A stretch of DNA of 64,000 nt from Nevskia soli DSM 19509 (GTDB lineage Bacteria; Pseudomonadota; Gammaproteobacteria; Nevskiales; Nevskiaceae): contig NZ_JONR01000030.1 in NCBI RefSeq assembly GCF_000711955.1, positions 1-64,000 on the forward strand, read 5' to 3'. The notes beneath the pieces are model-generated. The model was not told the origin of the DNA and did not search any database. It saw nothing but the letters and a program-made list of their open reading frames with translations. Both the position numbers and the translations under genes were made by a program. Shown piece by piece: positions 8,599 through 17,565 of this stretch (position 1 is its first letter; each line of letters opens with the position of its first letter).

Positions 8599-9522
8599 AT
8601 GGCTTTCGACGGCAAGCTGTTGTCCGGGGTGACGGTGCTGATGGCCGTGGTCGAGGCGGGCACCATCGCGCGGGCGGCCGAGGCGCTGGGGCTGTCGCCG
8701 TCCGGCGTGAGCCGCGCGCTGGCGCGCCTGGAGCAACGCGTGGGCGCCAGGCTGCTGGCGCGAACCACGCGCTCGCTGTCGCTGACCGACGAGGGGCGGC
8801 GTTTCTACGAGCAGGTGGGGCCGCATCTCGCCGGCATCGAGGAGGCGGCCATCGAGGCCTCCGGTTCCACCAGCACGGTGCGGGGACGGCTGCGGGTCAA
8901 CATCGATCCGTTCTTCTCGCGCATCATCCTGTCGGGTCACCTCGCGGCGTTCCTGGCCCGCTACCCGGAGGTTTCGCTCGAGCTGATCATGCGCGACTCG
9001 GTGGGCGATCTGGTCGCCGACGGCTTCGACCTGGCCCTGCGTTTCGGCGAACCGCCGGTGGGCTCGTTCGTCGCCCGCAAACTGGTGGAGACGCGGGTGA
9101 TCACGGTGGCTTCTCCCGGCTACATCAAGGCCCATGGACGGCCACGGCATCCCAGGGACATTGAAACACACGCATGCATCGACTTCTACGATGCGGCCCA
9201 TGCAAGGCCGTATGACTGGGAAGTACAGCGCAAGAAAGAGGTGCTGCCGCTGCGGGTCAAGGGGCGCCTGCTGGTCTCGGATTCGGGCACGCTGCTCGGC
9301 GCCTGCGAAGCCGGTGCGGGCATCGCACAGATCCTGGAGCTGGGCTGCGAGCATCTGCTCGAAAGCGGTCGCCTGGTCGAGCTGTTTCCGGAATGGGCGG
9401 ACGAGCGCTTTCCGCTGTATGCGATCTACCCCTCGCGGCTGCATCGCGCGGCGAAGGTGCGGACCTTCGTCGAGTTCTGCCTGGAAATCATGATGCGGGA
9501 GCGGCGTGGAATCTCCAGCTAG
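8599..9522 (+). CDS. LysR-family transcriptional regulator
   Basis: 307 residues. The N-terminal 60 residues are a LysR helix-turn-helix (AVVEAGTIARAAEALGLSPS, then ARLEQRVGARLLARTTRS), followed by the periplasmic-binding-protein-like effector domain. The start is set by a strong GGAGGGG ribosome-binding site just upstream. The effector domain has the SPGYIKAHGRP and GHLAAFLARYPEVSLEL stretches common in the CrgA/DhcR-like subgroup. It is divergently placed from the NmrA-like gene at 7594-8460 and most likely controls it and itself. Confidence 0.9.
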   Translation: MAFDGKLLSGVTVLMAVVEAGTIARAAEALGLSPSGVSRALARLEQRVGARLLARTTRSLSLTDEGRRFYEQVGPHLAGIEEAAIEASGSTSTVRGRLRVNIDPFFSRIILSGHLAAFLARYPEVSLELIMRDSVGDLVADGFDLALRFGEPPVGSFVARKLVETRVITVASPGYIKAHGRPRHPRDIETHACIDFYDAAHARPYDWEVQRKKEVLPLRVKGRLLVSDSGTLLGACEAGAGIAQILELGCEHLLESGRLVELFPEWADERFPLYAIYPSRLHRAAKVRTFVEFCLEIMMRERRGISS

Positions 9523-9549
9523 GGTGCGCTCACCCGCCGCATCGCAGGC

Positions 9550-9577
9550 AAAAAAACGCCCGCGCGGGGCGGGCGTT
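9550..9577 (-). terminator. Rho-independent terminator of the 5'-nucleotidase gene
   Basis: On the minus strand a hairpin with arms AACGCCCGC and GCGGGCGTT is followed by a run of T (the A-run at 9550-9556 on the plus strand). It lies 22 bases after the stop of the gene at 9599-11530. Confidence 0.85.
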
Positions 9578-9598
9578 CAATCGCTGCGTTGAAGCGGC

Positions 9599-11530
9599 TC
9601 AGTTCAGGCGCGTGATGCGGTTCGGCGCGGCCGGGGTCAGCGGCGAGTTGGCCTTGATATAGGCGACGAAGGCATCGACGTCGACCGGACCGGTGTAGAG
9701 GTTCTTGCCCTGGGTCATGATGGTGAAGCCGTCGCCGCCGCCGGCGATGAAGTTGTTGGCTTCGACGCGGTAGGTCTTGGTCTTGTCGATGGCCACGCCG
9801 TTGAGCTTGACGCTGCCGTCCACCACCTTGTTGGTGCCGTCGGCCTTGCTGTTGTCCCAGGTGTAGGTGAAGCCCTTCGACACTTCCAGGATCTTCGGCG
9901 AGGTCTGGCCCACCCACTGCTGACCGAGCAGGGTGTAGATCTGGTCGCCGGTGAGGTCGAGGTCGGTGAGGATGTCGCCGAACGGCTGCACGTTGTAGGT
10001 CTCGCCGTAGGTGATCTGCCCGTTCTGGATGCCGGCGCTGGCGGGAATGCCGGCGCTGGCCGGGTTGAAGAACAGGCTGTTGCGGATGCCGCCCGGGTTC
10101 ATGAAGGCGATCACCGCCGGGCTCGGATCGGCCTGCGAAGCCGCCAGCTGCGAGTCGGCGATGATGTCGCCCAGCGGCGATTCGCCGGCCTTGCCGGAGG
10201 AGACGCTTTCACCCGTGGTGGTGAAGTCGGCGGTGACGGTGCCGACCACCTTGTTCACCAGTGCGGCGGAGGCGGTGTCGTACTGGTTGACCAGCGCGGC
10301 GATGGCCGCGTCCGGCGTCAGCGTCGGATACGCCGTCGGCGCCGGGTTGGTGGCGCTGTCGTTGACCACCAGCTTGTTGTCGGCGGCGATGCCGGTGACC
10401 TTGCCGCTGGCGGTGTCGAGCGTCAGGTCCAGGGCGGTGATGTATGAGCCGTACTTGCCGGCGCTGGTGTAGAACACCTTGGAAGTGGCGGCGCCCTGTC
10501 CCAGCGGGCAGATGTAGGACCAGTGCGTGTGGCCGCTGATCACCAGCGGGATCGACGGGTCGAGCTTGTCGAGGATCGACAGCAGATCGCCATTGGCGCC
10601 GGCGCAGCTCTTGTCGTCGAAGCCGACGCTGGTGAACAGGCCCTGGTGGATCAGCACCACGATGGCGTTGACGCCCTGCTTCTGGATTTCCGGAATCAGG
10701 GCGTTGGCCGCCGCCGCTTCATCGGTGAAGGTGAGGTTGGCCACACCGGACGCGGTGACCAGGGCCGGCGTTTCCTTCAGCACCAGGCCGATGAAGGCGA
10801 TGCCGACCTTCTTGCCGCCGCCGACGTCGAACTGCTTGATAGCATAGGGCGGAAACAGGGTCTTGCCGGTGGTGTTGTCGATGACGTTGGCGGCGAGGTA
10901 CTTCCAGCTCGCGCCGGAGAAGGAGCCATTGATCAGACAGGTGTCGCCACCCACGGTGCCGCCCTTGTAGCAGCCGCCGTTCTGCTTGCGCAGCAACTCG
11001 GCCTGGCCCCGGTCGAACTCGTGGTTGCCGACCGAGGTGAATTCCAGGCCGATCTGGCTCAGCGCCTGGATCGTGGGCTCGTCGTGGAACAGGGCCGAAT
11101 CGAGCGGGCTGGCACCGACCATGTCGCCGGCGCCGACCACGATGTTGAGCGGGTTCTGCGCCTTGAGCTGCTGCACCAGGGTGGCGAAGTAGGGAGCGCC
11201 GCCCAGGGGCTCCTTGATGGTCTTGGCGGAGTTGGTCGGATCGGTCACCGACACCAGGCCAGGCGAATCGATATAGCCGTGGAAGTCGTTGAAGGCGATG
11301 ACGCGGACCGTGGCCGAAGCGGCGGCGCCGCTGGAGCTGCCGGAACTGCTACCGGAGCCCGAGCTGCTGGAACCGCCTGAGCTGGAACTGCTTGAACTGG
11401 AACCACTGGAGCTGCTGGAACTTGAGCTGCTCGAGCTCGAACCGCCGTTATCATCGTTGTTGCAGCCGGCGAGCAGGCCGCTGGCGGCACAGGCGCTGAA
11501 AAGTGTAATGACCAGGTGTTTAAATCGCAT
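9599..11530 (-). CDS. Lipoprotein 5'-nucleotidase / bifunctional metallophosphatase (UshA-like) with poly-serine linker
   Basis: 643 residues. A lipoprotein signal ends in LLAGC. Residues about 31-70 are almost pure serine and glycine, a flexible linker. The metallophosphatase domain starts with VRVIAFNDFHG and continues with GAGDMVGASPLD, VGNHEFDRG and SGHTHW, the metal ligands of the calcineurin-like fold. The C-terminal 5'-nucleotidase domain has NPGGIRNSL and TYRVEANNFIAGGGDGF, the substrate-binding aromatic loop. It should hydrolyse nucleotides or related phosphoesters at the cell surface or in the periplasm. A gene transcribed the other way begins only 23 bases away. Confidence 0.9.
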   Translation of the reverse strand: MRFKHLVITLFSACAASGLLAGCNNDDNGGSSSSSSSSSSSSGSSSSSSSSGGSSSSGSGSSSGSSSGAAASATVRVIAFNDFHGYIDSPGLVSVTDPTNSAKTIKEPLGGAPYFATLVQQLKAQNPLNIVVGAGDMVGASPLDSALFHDEPTIQALSQIGLEFTSVGNHEFDRGQAELLRKQNGGCYKGGTVGGDTCLINGSFSGASWKYLAANVIDNTTGKTLFPPYAIKQFDVGGGKKVGIAFIGLVLKETPALVTASGVANLTFTDEAAAANALIPEIQKQGVNAIVVLIHQGLFTSVGFDDKSCAGANGDLLSILDKLDPSIPLVISGHTHWSYICPLGQGAATSKVFYTSAGKYGSYITALDLTLDTASGKVTGIAADNKLVVNDSATNPAPTAYPTLTPDAAIAALVNQYDTASAALVNKVVGTVTADFTTTGESVSSGKAGESPLGDIIADSQLAASQADPSPAVIAFMNPGGIRNSLFFNPASAGIPASAGIQNGQITYGETYNVQPFGDILTDLDLTGDQIYTLLGQQWVGQTSPKILEVSKGFTYTWDNSKADGTNKVVDGSVKLNGVAIDKTKTYRVEANNFIAGGGDGFTIMTQGKNLYTGPVDVDAFVAYIKANSPLTPAAPNRITRLN

Positions 11531-11553
11531 GGTTTCCCCTTCCCGATGGACTC

Positions 11554-12078
11554 ATGGATATGAGCGGATTCCTTCCTGGGCCTCACCTTAGTTGCGACAG
11601 GTTGCGCCGGCGTTTCAGATTGTTGACAGCTCCGGGGCGGGTGATCCTGGCCACGCTGCTGCTGGGCGGCAGCGCCTGCTCCCGGCCACAGCCGGAGCAG
11701 CTGGCGGCGCTACGCGCCGGCCGCGATGCGGCGACGCCCTGCCAGGAACGCTTCCACGAGGAATCGCAAACGTATGCGGATTGCGTGCGCTATGTCGCCC
11801 AGTCCAAGGCATTCAACGCATCCGCCGGCATTGCGCAGCGCGACTGGTTTCGCCTGGGCGCGCTTTATACCGGCTGGGTACATGCCGACATGGTGGGGCA
11901 GCAGGGCGACGCGCCGGCCGACCTGGCCGCGCACACGCTTCTGGGAGAGGCGCTGCAGTTGCAACAGCAACTGCACGTCACGGACGCGCAACTTTGCGAA
12001 CTGGTCGGCGTGCCCTGCGCGAACCTGGGCAACCGCAGGCATGAGCTGCTGGGCGCAGCGCCGGCCAAGCCCGGCTGA
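11554..12078 (+). CDS. Putative lipoprotein of unknown function
   Basis: 174 residues. A hydrophobic stretch ends in LGGSAC, a plausible lipobox, followed by a soluble, helical region with four further cysteines (TPCQERF, YADCVRY, AQLCELVGVPC) that could form two disulfides. I do not recognise a family. The N-terminus is uncertain: the first ATG would leave almost no promoter between it and the divergent nucleotidase gene, and in-frame TTG codons at 11620-11625 or a GTG at 11641 are alternatives. It ends before a terminator that belongs to the convergent FecR-domain gene. Confidence 0.6.
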   Translation: MDMSGFLPGPHLSCDRLRRRFRLLTAPGRVILATLLLGGSACSRPQPEQLAALRAGRDAATPCQERFHEESQTYADCVRYVAQSKAFNASAGIAQRDWFRLGALYTGWVHADMVGQQGDAPADLAAHTLLGEALQLQQQLHVTDAQLCELVGVPCANLGNRRHELLGAAPAKPG

Positions 12079-12128
12079 GTCATTCCCTGCGCGCCGACTC
12101 ACCACCCGACGGCGACACCCAGATAAAT

Positions 12129-12159
12129 AAAAAAGCCGCAGTCGCGTGGCGACTGCGGC
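12129..12159 (-). terminator. Rho-independent terminator of the FecR-domain gene
   Basis: A perfect 11-base-pair stem (GCCGCAGTCGC and its complement, 12135-12159) with a three-base loop. On the minus strand it runs into a T-tract (A-run 12129-12134). It sits 22 bases after the stop of the FecR-domain gene. Confidence 0.88.
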
Positions 12160-12181
12160 CGCTACATTGCCGCCCGGGCGA

Positions 12182-13114
12182 TCAGCGCCCGGCGGGCGTG
12201 GTGGATGTCGTGGTGGTGGCGGTGGTGCCGTTGTCGCTGGAAGAGCTGACCACCACGCCGATGATGGCGGCGATCGCAGCGGCGCTGCCCGCGGCGACCA
12301 GCACGCTGCCGCCGGCCGCAGCCGAAGCGGCGGTGGCGCCGCCCGCGGCCACGCCGGTTCCGCCCGCCGCGGCGCTGCTATTGAGGAAGGCCGGTATGCC
12401 ATTGAGCAGGTACTGGGTGCCGTCGGCCAGGGTGATGGCGTACTGGCCGGGCCCCAGGGTGATCGAGTTGCCGGTGAAGGAGGTGACCACGATCTGGCCT
12501 TCGTTGACGCCGCTGACCACGGAGCCGGCCACGGTCTTGTTCGGCGGGATCGAGTTCAGCACCGTCGGATCGGTGAGGCAGGCGTCCTCGCACATGGCGA
12601 TTTCGTAATCGGTTCCGCGGATGCCCATGGTCGCCACCGGCGTGCTCATCAGGTAGTGGCTGTAGTCCGCGTGGGCTACCAGGCCGCTGACCGCGCGGAG
12701 GCCGCCCTTGAGCAGGCGGAAGAAGCTGGAATCCGGCTGCGTGGCGGCCGTGGCGGCCTGCAACGGCGCCACCGGCGCGGGAGCGCCGGGCGCAGCCGCT
12801 GCGGTCGGGGCAGATGAAGTTGCCGCACCATATTGGTACTTCTCCACCTGGAACTTGCTGTTCGGCCGCAGCAACACCGAGCCCTGGTCGGTGAAACGGA
12901 TCATGGTGTAGCTGCTGGCACGGGTCTCGACGATGTCGCCGCCGTAGACCGGATCACCCTTGGCCAGGGCATGCGCCGGCGTATTCAGCCCGGTGGCCTG
13001 GGCCTGGCCGTTGAGCAGTCCGACGGTGCCGGCAGGCACGGCGGCCTGCGCAAAAGCCGAAACCGGTGCGAGCGCCGCCAGGGCGAACGCCAAAGCAAAC
13101 ACTGGAAAACGCAT
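12182..13114 (-). CDS. Secreted FecR-domain protein
   Basis: 310 residues. It has an N-terminal signal peptide (MRFPVFALAFALAALAP, cleavage near AFAQA). The FecR-like beta-rich domain follows: VYGGDIVETRASSYTMIRFTD, then SVLLRPNSKFQVEKY, then TPVATMGIRGTDYEI. The tail is a glycine/alanine membrane-like helix followed by a serine/threonine-rich end. The start is the ATG at 13114, preceded by a GGGTGGGGG stretch; a GTG twelve bases upstream is the alternative. There is no FecI sigma factor or TonB receptor next to it, so it is probably not an iron-signalling anti-sigma factor but one of the exported FecR-domain proteins of unknown function. Confidence 0.82.
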   Translation of the reverse strand: MRFPVFALAFALAALAPVSAFAQAAVPAGTVGLLNGQAQATGLNTPAHALAKGDPVYGGDIVETRASSYTMIRFTDQGSVLLRPNSKFQVEKYQYGAATSSAPTAAAAPGAPAPVAPLQAATAATQPDSSFFRLLKGGLRAVSGLVAHADYSHYLMSTPVATMGIRGTDYEIAMCEDACLTDPTVLNSIPPNKTVAGSVVSGVNEGQIVVTSFTGNSITLGPGQYAITLADGTQYLLNGIPAFLNSSAAAGGTGVAAGGATAASAAAGGSVLVAAGSAAAIAAIIGVVVSSSSDNGTTATTTTSTTPAGR

Positions 13115-13267
13115 GATAGCCCCCACCCCAATTGATATTTGTGCAACCCCTGACTCGAATCATCCCAGCATCACCCGGATCAGGCAACTTTGGCTGCGCA
13201 CCGGGTCACAATAGCCGGCCCGGATTGCATCCTTTACATTGTCCGACTACCTGAAAAATCCGCCTCC

Positions 13268-14041
13268 ATGAAAATCGCCACCTGGAATGTGAACTCGCTC
13301 AAGGTCCGTCTGCCGCAACTGCTCGACTGGCTGCGCGACAACCCGGTGGACGTCATCGGCATCCAGGAAACCAAGCTCACCAACGAAGCCTTCCCGGCCG
13401 CGGAAATCGAGGCGGCAGGCTGGTACTGCGCCCATAACGGCCAGAAGACCTACAACGGCGTGGCCCTGCTGGCCCGTGAGCCGCTGGCCGAGGTCAGCCG
13501 CGACCTGCCGGGCTTCGACGACGAACAGAAGCGCGTCATCGCCGCCACCGTGAACGGGGTGCGCGTGGTCAACCTCTACGTCCCCAACGGCCAGGCCGTG
13601 GGCTCCGACAAATATGCCTACAAGCTGCGCTGGCTCGAAGCCCTGCACGGTTATCTGCGCGCCGAGCTGGCGGCCCATCCGCGCCTGGCGGTGACCGGCG
13701 ACTACAACATCGCCCCCGCCGACGAGGATGTGCATGATCCCGCCGCCTGGGCCGGCCAGGTGCTGTGCAGCGAACCGGAGCGCGCCGCCTTCCAGGGCTT
13801 GCTGGGGCTGGGGCTGAAGGACAGTTTCAGGCTGTTCCCGCAGGAACCGCAGAGCTTTTCCTGGTGGGACTACCGCCAGGCGGGTTTCCGTCGCAACCTG
13901 GGCCTGCGCATCGATCACGTGCTGGCCTCGACGGCTCTGGCGCAGGATTGCCGCAATTGTGTGATCGATGTCACCCCACGGCGTAATGACCGCCCATCGG
14001 ACCATACGCCCGTTACGGCGGAGTTCACCCCTAAAACGTGA
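13268..14041 (+). CDS. xthA: Exodeoxyribonuclease III
   Basis: 257 residues, the usual size. It begins MKIATWNVNSLKVRLPQLL and contains DVIGIQETKLTNEAF (metal-binding Glu), the catalytic region VTGDYNIAPADEDVHDP, FSWWDYRQAGFRRNLGLRIDH, and the terminal RPSDHTPV His-Asp pair. It is an AP endonuclease and 3'-5' exonuclease in base-excision repair. The frame extends upstream, but the ATG at 13268 gives the family's conserved N-terminus. The gene for an HD-domain hydrolase follows at once. Confidence 0.95.
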   Translation: MKIATWNVNSLKVRLPQLLDWLRDNPVDVIGIQETKLTNEAFPAAEIEAAGWYCAHNGQKTYNGVALLAREPLAEVSRDLPGFDDEQKRVIAATVNGVRVVNLYVPNGQAVGSDKYAYKLRWLEALHGYLRAELAAHPRLAVTGDYNIAPADEDVHDPAAWAGQVLCSEPERAAFQGLLGLGLKDSFRLFPQEPQSFSWWDYRQAGFRRNLGLRIDHVLASTALAQDCRNCVIDVTPRRNDRPSDHTPVTAEFTPKT

Positions 14042-14087
14042 TGTGGCTCACAGTAGCCGCCTTGCACCACCGGTGCGCAGCTCTAAT

Positions 14088-15131
14088 ATGTGGGGCATGC
14101 GTCACAGTACTTTCATCTCGCCAGGCATGCCTGTCCCCCATCGCCGTAATCACTACGATGTGACCGACCGCGTCTGTATTTCCCACCCGGCGGAGGTCTG
14201 CGCCGCGGTGGGCGCGATTTTGCAGGCGCGCTACCCGGGCATCGATCTCAAGCCGCTGGATCACGCCTTCACCACCTTCGGCGAGCTCTATGCCGGCTGG
14301 CTCCCGGGCTATTTCGGCTGCGACACCTGGTACCACGATGCGCAGCACAGCCTGGATTGCGCCCTGGCCATGGCGCGCCTGCTCGACGGCCATGACCGCA
14401 GCGTCGCGGCGGGCAGTCGGCTGGGCCCGCGCCGCGCGGTGCTGGGGGTGGTCATCGCCCTGTTCCATGACGCCGGCTACATCCGCCACGCCGGCGACGC
14501 GGCCAGCAACGGCGCCGAGTTCACCCTGACCCACGTCAAGCGCAGCGCCGAATTCCTCATGCACTACCTGCCGCAGATCGGCTATGCCGCGGAAGCCGAC
14601 CTCGCCAGCCGGGTAGTGCACTTCACCGGCTACGAGATCGCGCTCGACCGCATCGATGTGCCGCATCCGCACGATCGCATGCTGGGCTTCCTGCTCGGGA
14701 CCGCCGACGTGCTGGCCCAGACGGCGGATCGCTGTTACCTGGAGAAGTGCCGCGATTACCTGTACCGCGAATTCGAGTTCTGCGGACTGGCCGGAATACG
14801 CAAGGAAGGCGGCCCGACACCGATCTACAGCTCGGTCACCGAACTGCTGGAACGTACTCCGGACTACAACCACAAGCTTTGGCAAGAGCGCCTCGACGGG
14901 TACTTCGGCGGCGCTTACCGCTACCTGGAAGCACACTTCGGCGGCCGTAACCCGTACCGCGAAAACGTGCAGGCCAACCTGGCGCGCATCGGCGCCATGA
15001 TCGAGAACGGTTCCTTCGAGGGCTTGCGGCTGCGGCCGCACGTAGTGGGGGCAGCGGAGTTGCGCGCCATTCTCGGCCGCGCGCAACAGGCGCGGCCGAG
15101 ACAGCCCTCGTCGCGAGCCCGGGCGGCCTGA
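14088..15131 (+). CDS. HD-domain metal-dependent phosphohydrolase
   Basis: 347 residues from the ATG at 14088. The HD metal site is visible: TWYHDAQHSLDCALAMARLL supplies the first His-Asp motif and VIALFHDAGYI the second; HFTGYEIAL and GTADVLAQTADR give the later ligands. The fold is that of the HD/PDEase superfamily, which hydrolyses nucleotides or cyclic nucleotides; the substrate is not known. No good ribosome-binding site precedes 14088 or the ATG at 14097, and the open frame continues upstream into the end of the exonuclease gene, so the start is uncertain. It is convergent with the gamma-glutamyltransferase gene, only 31 bases away. Confidence 0.75.
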   Translation: MWGMRHSTFISPGMPVPHRRNHYDVTDRVCISHPAEVCAAVGAILQARYPGIDLKPLDHAFTTFGELYAGWLPGYFGCDTWYHDAQHSLDCALAMARLLDGHDRSVAAGSRLGPRRAVLGVVIALFHDAGYIRHAGDAASNGAEFTLTHVKRSAEFLMHYLPQIGYAAEADLASRVVHFTGYEIALDRIDVPHPHDRMLGFLLGTADVLAQTADRCYLEKCRDYLYREFEFCGLAGIRKEGGPTPIYSSVTELLERTPDYNHKLWQERLDGYFGGAYRYLEAHFGGRNPYRENVQANLARIGAMIENGSFEGLRLRPHVVGAAELRAILGRAQQARPRQPSSRARAA

Positions 15132-15162
15132 AACGGGGCTGGCGCGCCGCTCCTCCAGGCCA

Positions 15163-16881
15163 TTACCTGGCGTTCTTCAGCACCACCCGCGCGGTGCCCA
15201 CGCCGCGCGGATCCGCCGCGGCCTGCAAGGTGCCCTGCGCCGGCCGCCACAGCACTGCCTGCATGTTGCCGAAGCTGCTGCTCAGGGCATCCAGCTTGTA
15301 GCCCATCCCGGCCAGCGCGGCCTGCGCTTGCTCGTCGAAGGCGCCCTTCTCGAACTGCACCTGGTCCGGCAGATACTGCATGTGATAACGCGGATCGGAG
15401 ACGATGGCCTGGGCATCGGCGCCGCGGAAGAAATCGAGCATGCCGAGCAGGACCATGGTCAGGATGCGGCTGCCGCCCGGGGTACCGACCACCAACACGC
15501 CCTTGGGACCTTCGACGAAGCTCGGCGTCATGGTCGACAGCGGCCGCTTGCCCGGGGCGACGGCATTGGCCGATGAGCCGATCAGGCCGAAGGCGTTGGA
15601 GTCGGTGGTGCTGGCGGCGAAATCATCCATCTCGTCGTTGATGAATACGCCGGTGCCCGGCGCCAGGAAAGCCGAGCCGAAGATCAGGTTGACGGTGACG
15701 GTGGCGGCGACGCGGTTGCCCTCGCCGTCGATGATCGAATAATGCGTGGTGTCGACGCCCTCCTTGGCGGCCCGCTTCGGCTGCCCCGGCGCCGGCAGGT
15801 CGACGCTCGGCGTGGCGTGATCGTGCTGGATCGATTTCGCCAGGGCGCGGCCGTACTCGGGGGAGACCAGGCGCTGCAGGGGCATCTCGATGTAGTCGGG
15901 ATCGCCGAGGTAGGTGGCGCGATCTCGGTAGGCACGGCGCATCGCTTCGATCACCAGTTGCTGCGAATGCACGCCGTTGTTGCCGGTCCAGCCCAGCACC
16001 GACAACTGGTTGAACATCTCGGCGAGGCCGACGCCGCCCGCCGACGGCGGCGGGGCGGTGACGATGCGGTAATCCTTGAAGCGCACCACTACCGGCTTGC
16101 GCTCCGGCGCCGTGTAGCCCGCCAGGTCCTGCAGGGTCCAGATGCCGCCGCCGGCGCGGACGCCGTCCACCAGTTGCTGCGCGGTCGCGCCCTTATAGAA
16201 GCCGTCGCGGCCCTGGTCGGCCAGGCGTTGCAGCGTGTCCGCCAGATCCGGCTGGCGCAGCAGCGCGCCTTCCGCCAAGGCCTTGCCGTCCGGCAGCAGC
16301 AGGGCCCGCGCCGCGGGCGACAGGCGCTTTGATTCCATCACGATGAACTTGGCGAAGCGCGCATCCAGCGGAAAGCCCTCGCGGGCCAGCCGGATCGCCG
16401 GCGCCAGGTCGCGCGCCAGCCCGAGCTTGCCGTAGCGCGCGGCGATGTGATCCAGCGCCGCCGGCGTACCCGGAATGCCGCCGGCGATCGGCCCGTTGCG
16501 CGACAGGTCGGCGATGGCATGCCCCTGCGCGTCCTGGTACATCTCGCGGCTCGCCGCCTGCGGCGCCATCTCACGGCCGTCGACCATGGTCTCGAAACGG
16601 TCCCGCTCCCGGTGCAGCAGCCAGAAGCCGCCGCCGCCGATGCCGGAGCTGTACGGCTCCACCACGCCCAGCGCCGCGCTGACCGCCACCGCCGCGTCGA
16701 AGGCGTTCCCGCCCTGTTGCAGGATTTCGATGCCGGCGTCGGTCGCCAGGGGATGCGCGCTGGCCACCGCGAAGCCGGGCGGCTTGCCCGCTGCCTGCGC
16801 GGAAAACGCCAGGACCATGAAGAGGCCGGCGGCCAGCGTGCGGCCGTACGATGCGTTGCGGGATTCCAGCGGTGCATCCAT
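15163..16881 (-). CDS. ggt: Gamma-glutamyltransferase
   Basis: 572 residues. A signal peptide (around GLFMVLAFSAQAAG) is followed by the Ntn-hydrolase GGT fold: the FAVASAHPLATDAGIEILQQGGNAFDAAVA start, GIGGGGFWLLH, and the DTTHYS motif whose threonine becomes the N-terminal nucleophile of the small subunit after self-cleavage. Later motifs are ADSNAFG-like TTDSNAFG, PGKRPLSTMTP and GTPGGSRI. It transfers or hydrolyses the gamma-glutamyl group of glutathione in the periplasm. The start at 16881 is preceded by AAGGA at about 11 bases. A perfect inverted repeat lies upstream at 16917-16961. Confidence 0.93.
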   Translation of the reverse strand: MDAPLESRNASYGRTLAAGLFMVLAFSAQAAGKPPGFAVASAHPLATDAGIEILQQGGNAFDAAVAVSAALGVVEPYSSGIGGGGFWLLHRERDRFETMVDGREMAPQAASREMYQDAQGHAIADLSRNGPIAGGIPGTPAALDHIAARYGKLGLARDLAPAIRLAREGFPLDARFAKFIVMESKRLSPAARALLLPDGKALAEGALLRQPDLADTLQRLADQGRDGFYKGATAQQLVDGVRAGGGIWTLQDLAGYTAPERKPVVVRFKDYRIVTAPPPSAGGVGLAEMFNQLSVLGWTGNNGVHSQQLVIEAMRRAYRDRATYLGDPDYIEMPLQRLVSPEYGRALAKSIQHDHATPSVDLPAPGQPKRAAKEGVDTTHYSIIDGEGNRVAATVTVNLIFGSAFLAPGTGVFINDEMDDFAASTTDSNAFGLIGSSANAVAPGKRPLSTMTPSFVEGPKGVLVVGTPGGSRILTMVLLGMLDFFRGADAQAIVSDPRYHMQYLPDQVQFEKGAFDEQAQAALAGMGYKLDALSSSFGNMQAVLWRPAQGTLQAAADPRGVGTARVVLKNAR

Positions 16882-16916
16882 GCGAATCGTTTTCCTTGGC
16901 AAGGCCGGCTCAGGAG

Positions 16917-16961
16917 CTGATAGCGCCAATTTGATCGCTGCGATCAAATTGGCGCTATCAG
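16917..16961. repeat. Perfect 21-base inverted repeat (short palindromic element)
   Basis: Arms at 16917-16937 and 16941-16961 are exact reverse complements with a three-base loop (CTG). The right arm continues into GGCCCT, making its outer edge match the arms of the long element at 22878-23142. It lies between the ggt start and the end of the ferredoxin gene. Without a T-run it is not a standard terminator; I read it as the minimal form of an interspersed palindromic repeat. Confidence 0.85.
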
Positions 16962-17004
16962 GCCCTTATTCAACGTGCCAGGCACGCGAAACGGCAATAC
17001 GGGT

Positions 17005-17259
17005 TCAGCGCGTCAGCGTCGTCAGGCGGCGGTATTTCTGCAGCAACTGTTCCTGCGTCTCCGGATGCTCCGGATCGAGCGGGATGCAATCCACCGGGCA
17101 GACCGCGACACATTGCGGCTTGTCGAAGTGGCCGACGCATTCGGTACACAGGTTTGGATCGATCTGGTAAATCTCAATGCCCTGGAAGATGGCTTCGTTC
17201 GGGCATTCCGGCTCGCAGACGTCGCAGTTGATGCACTCGTGGGTGATCTTCAGAGCCAT
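17005..17259 (-). CDS. yfhL: YfhL-family 2[4Fe-4S] ferredoxin
   Basis: 84 residues. Two cluster motifs are visible: HECINCDVCEPECPNEAI near the N-terminus, and CTECVGHFDKPQCVAVCPVDCI, where the insertion between the second and third cysteines is the signature of the YfhL/Allochromatium-type ferredoxins. It is a small cytoplasmic electron carrier; its partner is not evident here. Length and sequence match the family well. Confidence 0.93.
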   Translation of the reverse strand: MALKITHECINCDVCEPECPNEAIFQGIEIYQIDPNLCTECVGHFDKPQCVAVCPVDCIPLDPEHPETQEQLLQKYRRLTTLTR

Positions 17260-17565
17260 GGTCGTTATTTTGCCACCGATGGCTGGATTACGGGGCTCGC
17301 CTGGGTGCCGGGGTGGAGCTATGCGCCTGAATTTGGCGCTCTTTCGGCCTTTCGTTCCTCCGCAATGCGCTACGTTTTCGCTTTGAAACTGCGGCGTACG
17401 CGGAAGTTTCGGGGTTTGTTTGAATCCAGCGGAAATACGTAGTCCGCCAAAACTGGCTTCCCGCCTGCTCGGAAATGACGATGGGGGCGAAGCAGGGCGT
17501 GTTCGATCAGGCGAAAAGCACTCCTCACCCCGCCATGTTCATGGGGAAGGGGAACAGCGAAAAGC
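17260..17565. other. Intergenic region without a recognisable gene
   Basis: About 300 bases between the ferredoxin start and the fadD stop. The short open frames here have no known motif and no good ribosome-binding site. The part nearest 17260 should hold the ferredoxin promoter. Confidence 0.5.

Noticed and set aside
11320..11450. Short-period repeats resembling a CRISPR or tandem array
   Set aside because: They are serine and glycine codons of the linker in the nucleotidase gene; spacers and uniform repeats are absent.
12182..13114. FecIR iron-signalling system
   Set aside because: The FecR domain is present but there is no FecI sigma factor or TonB receptor nearby, and the protein is exported by a signal peptide.
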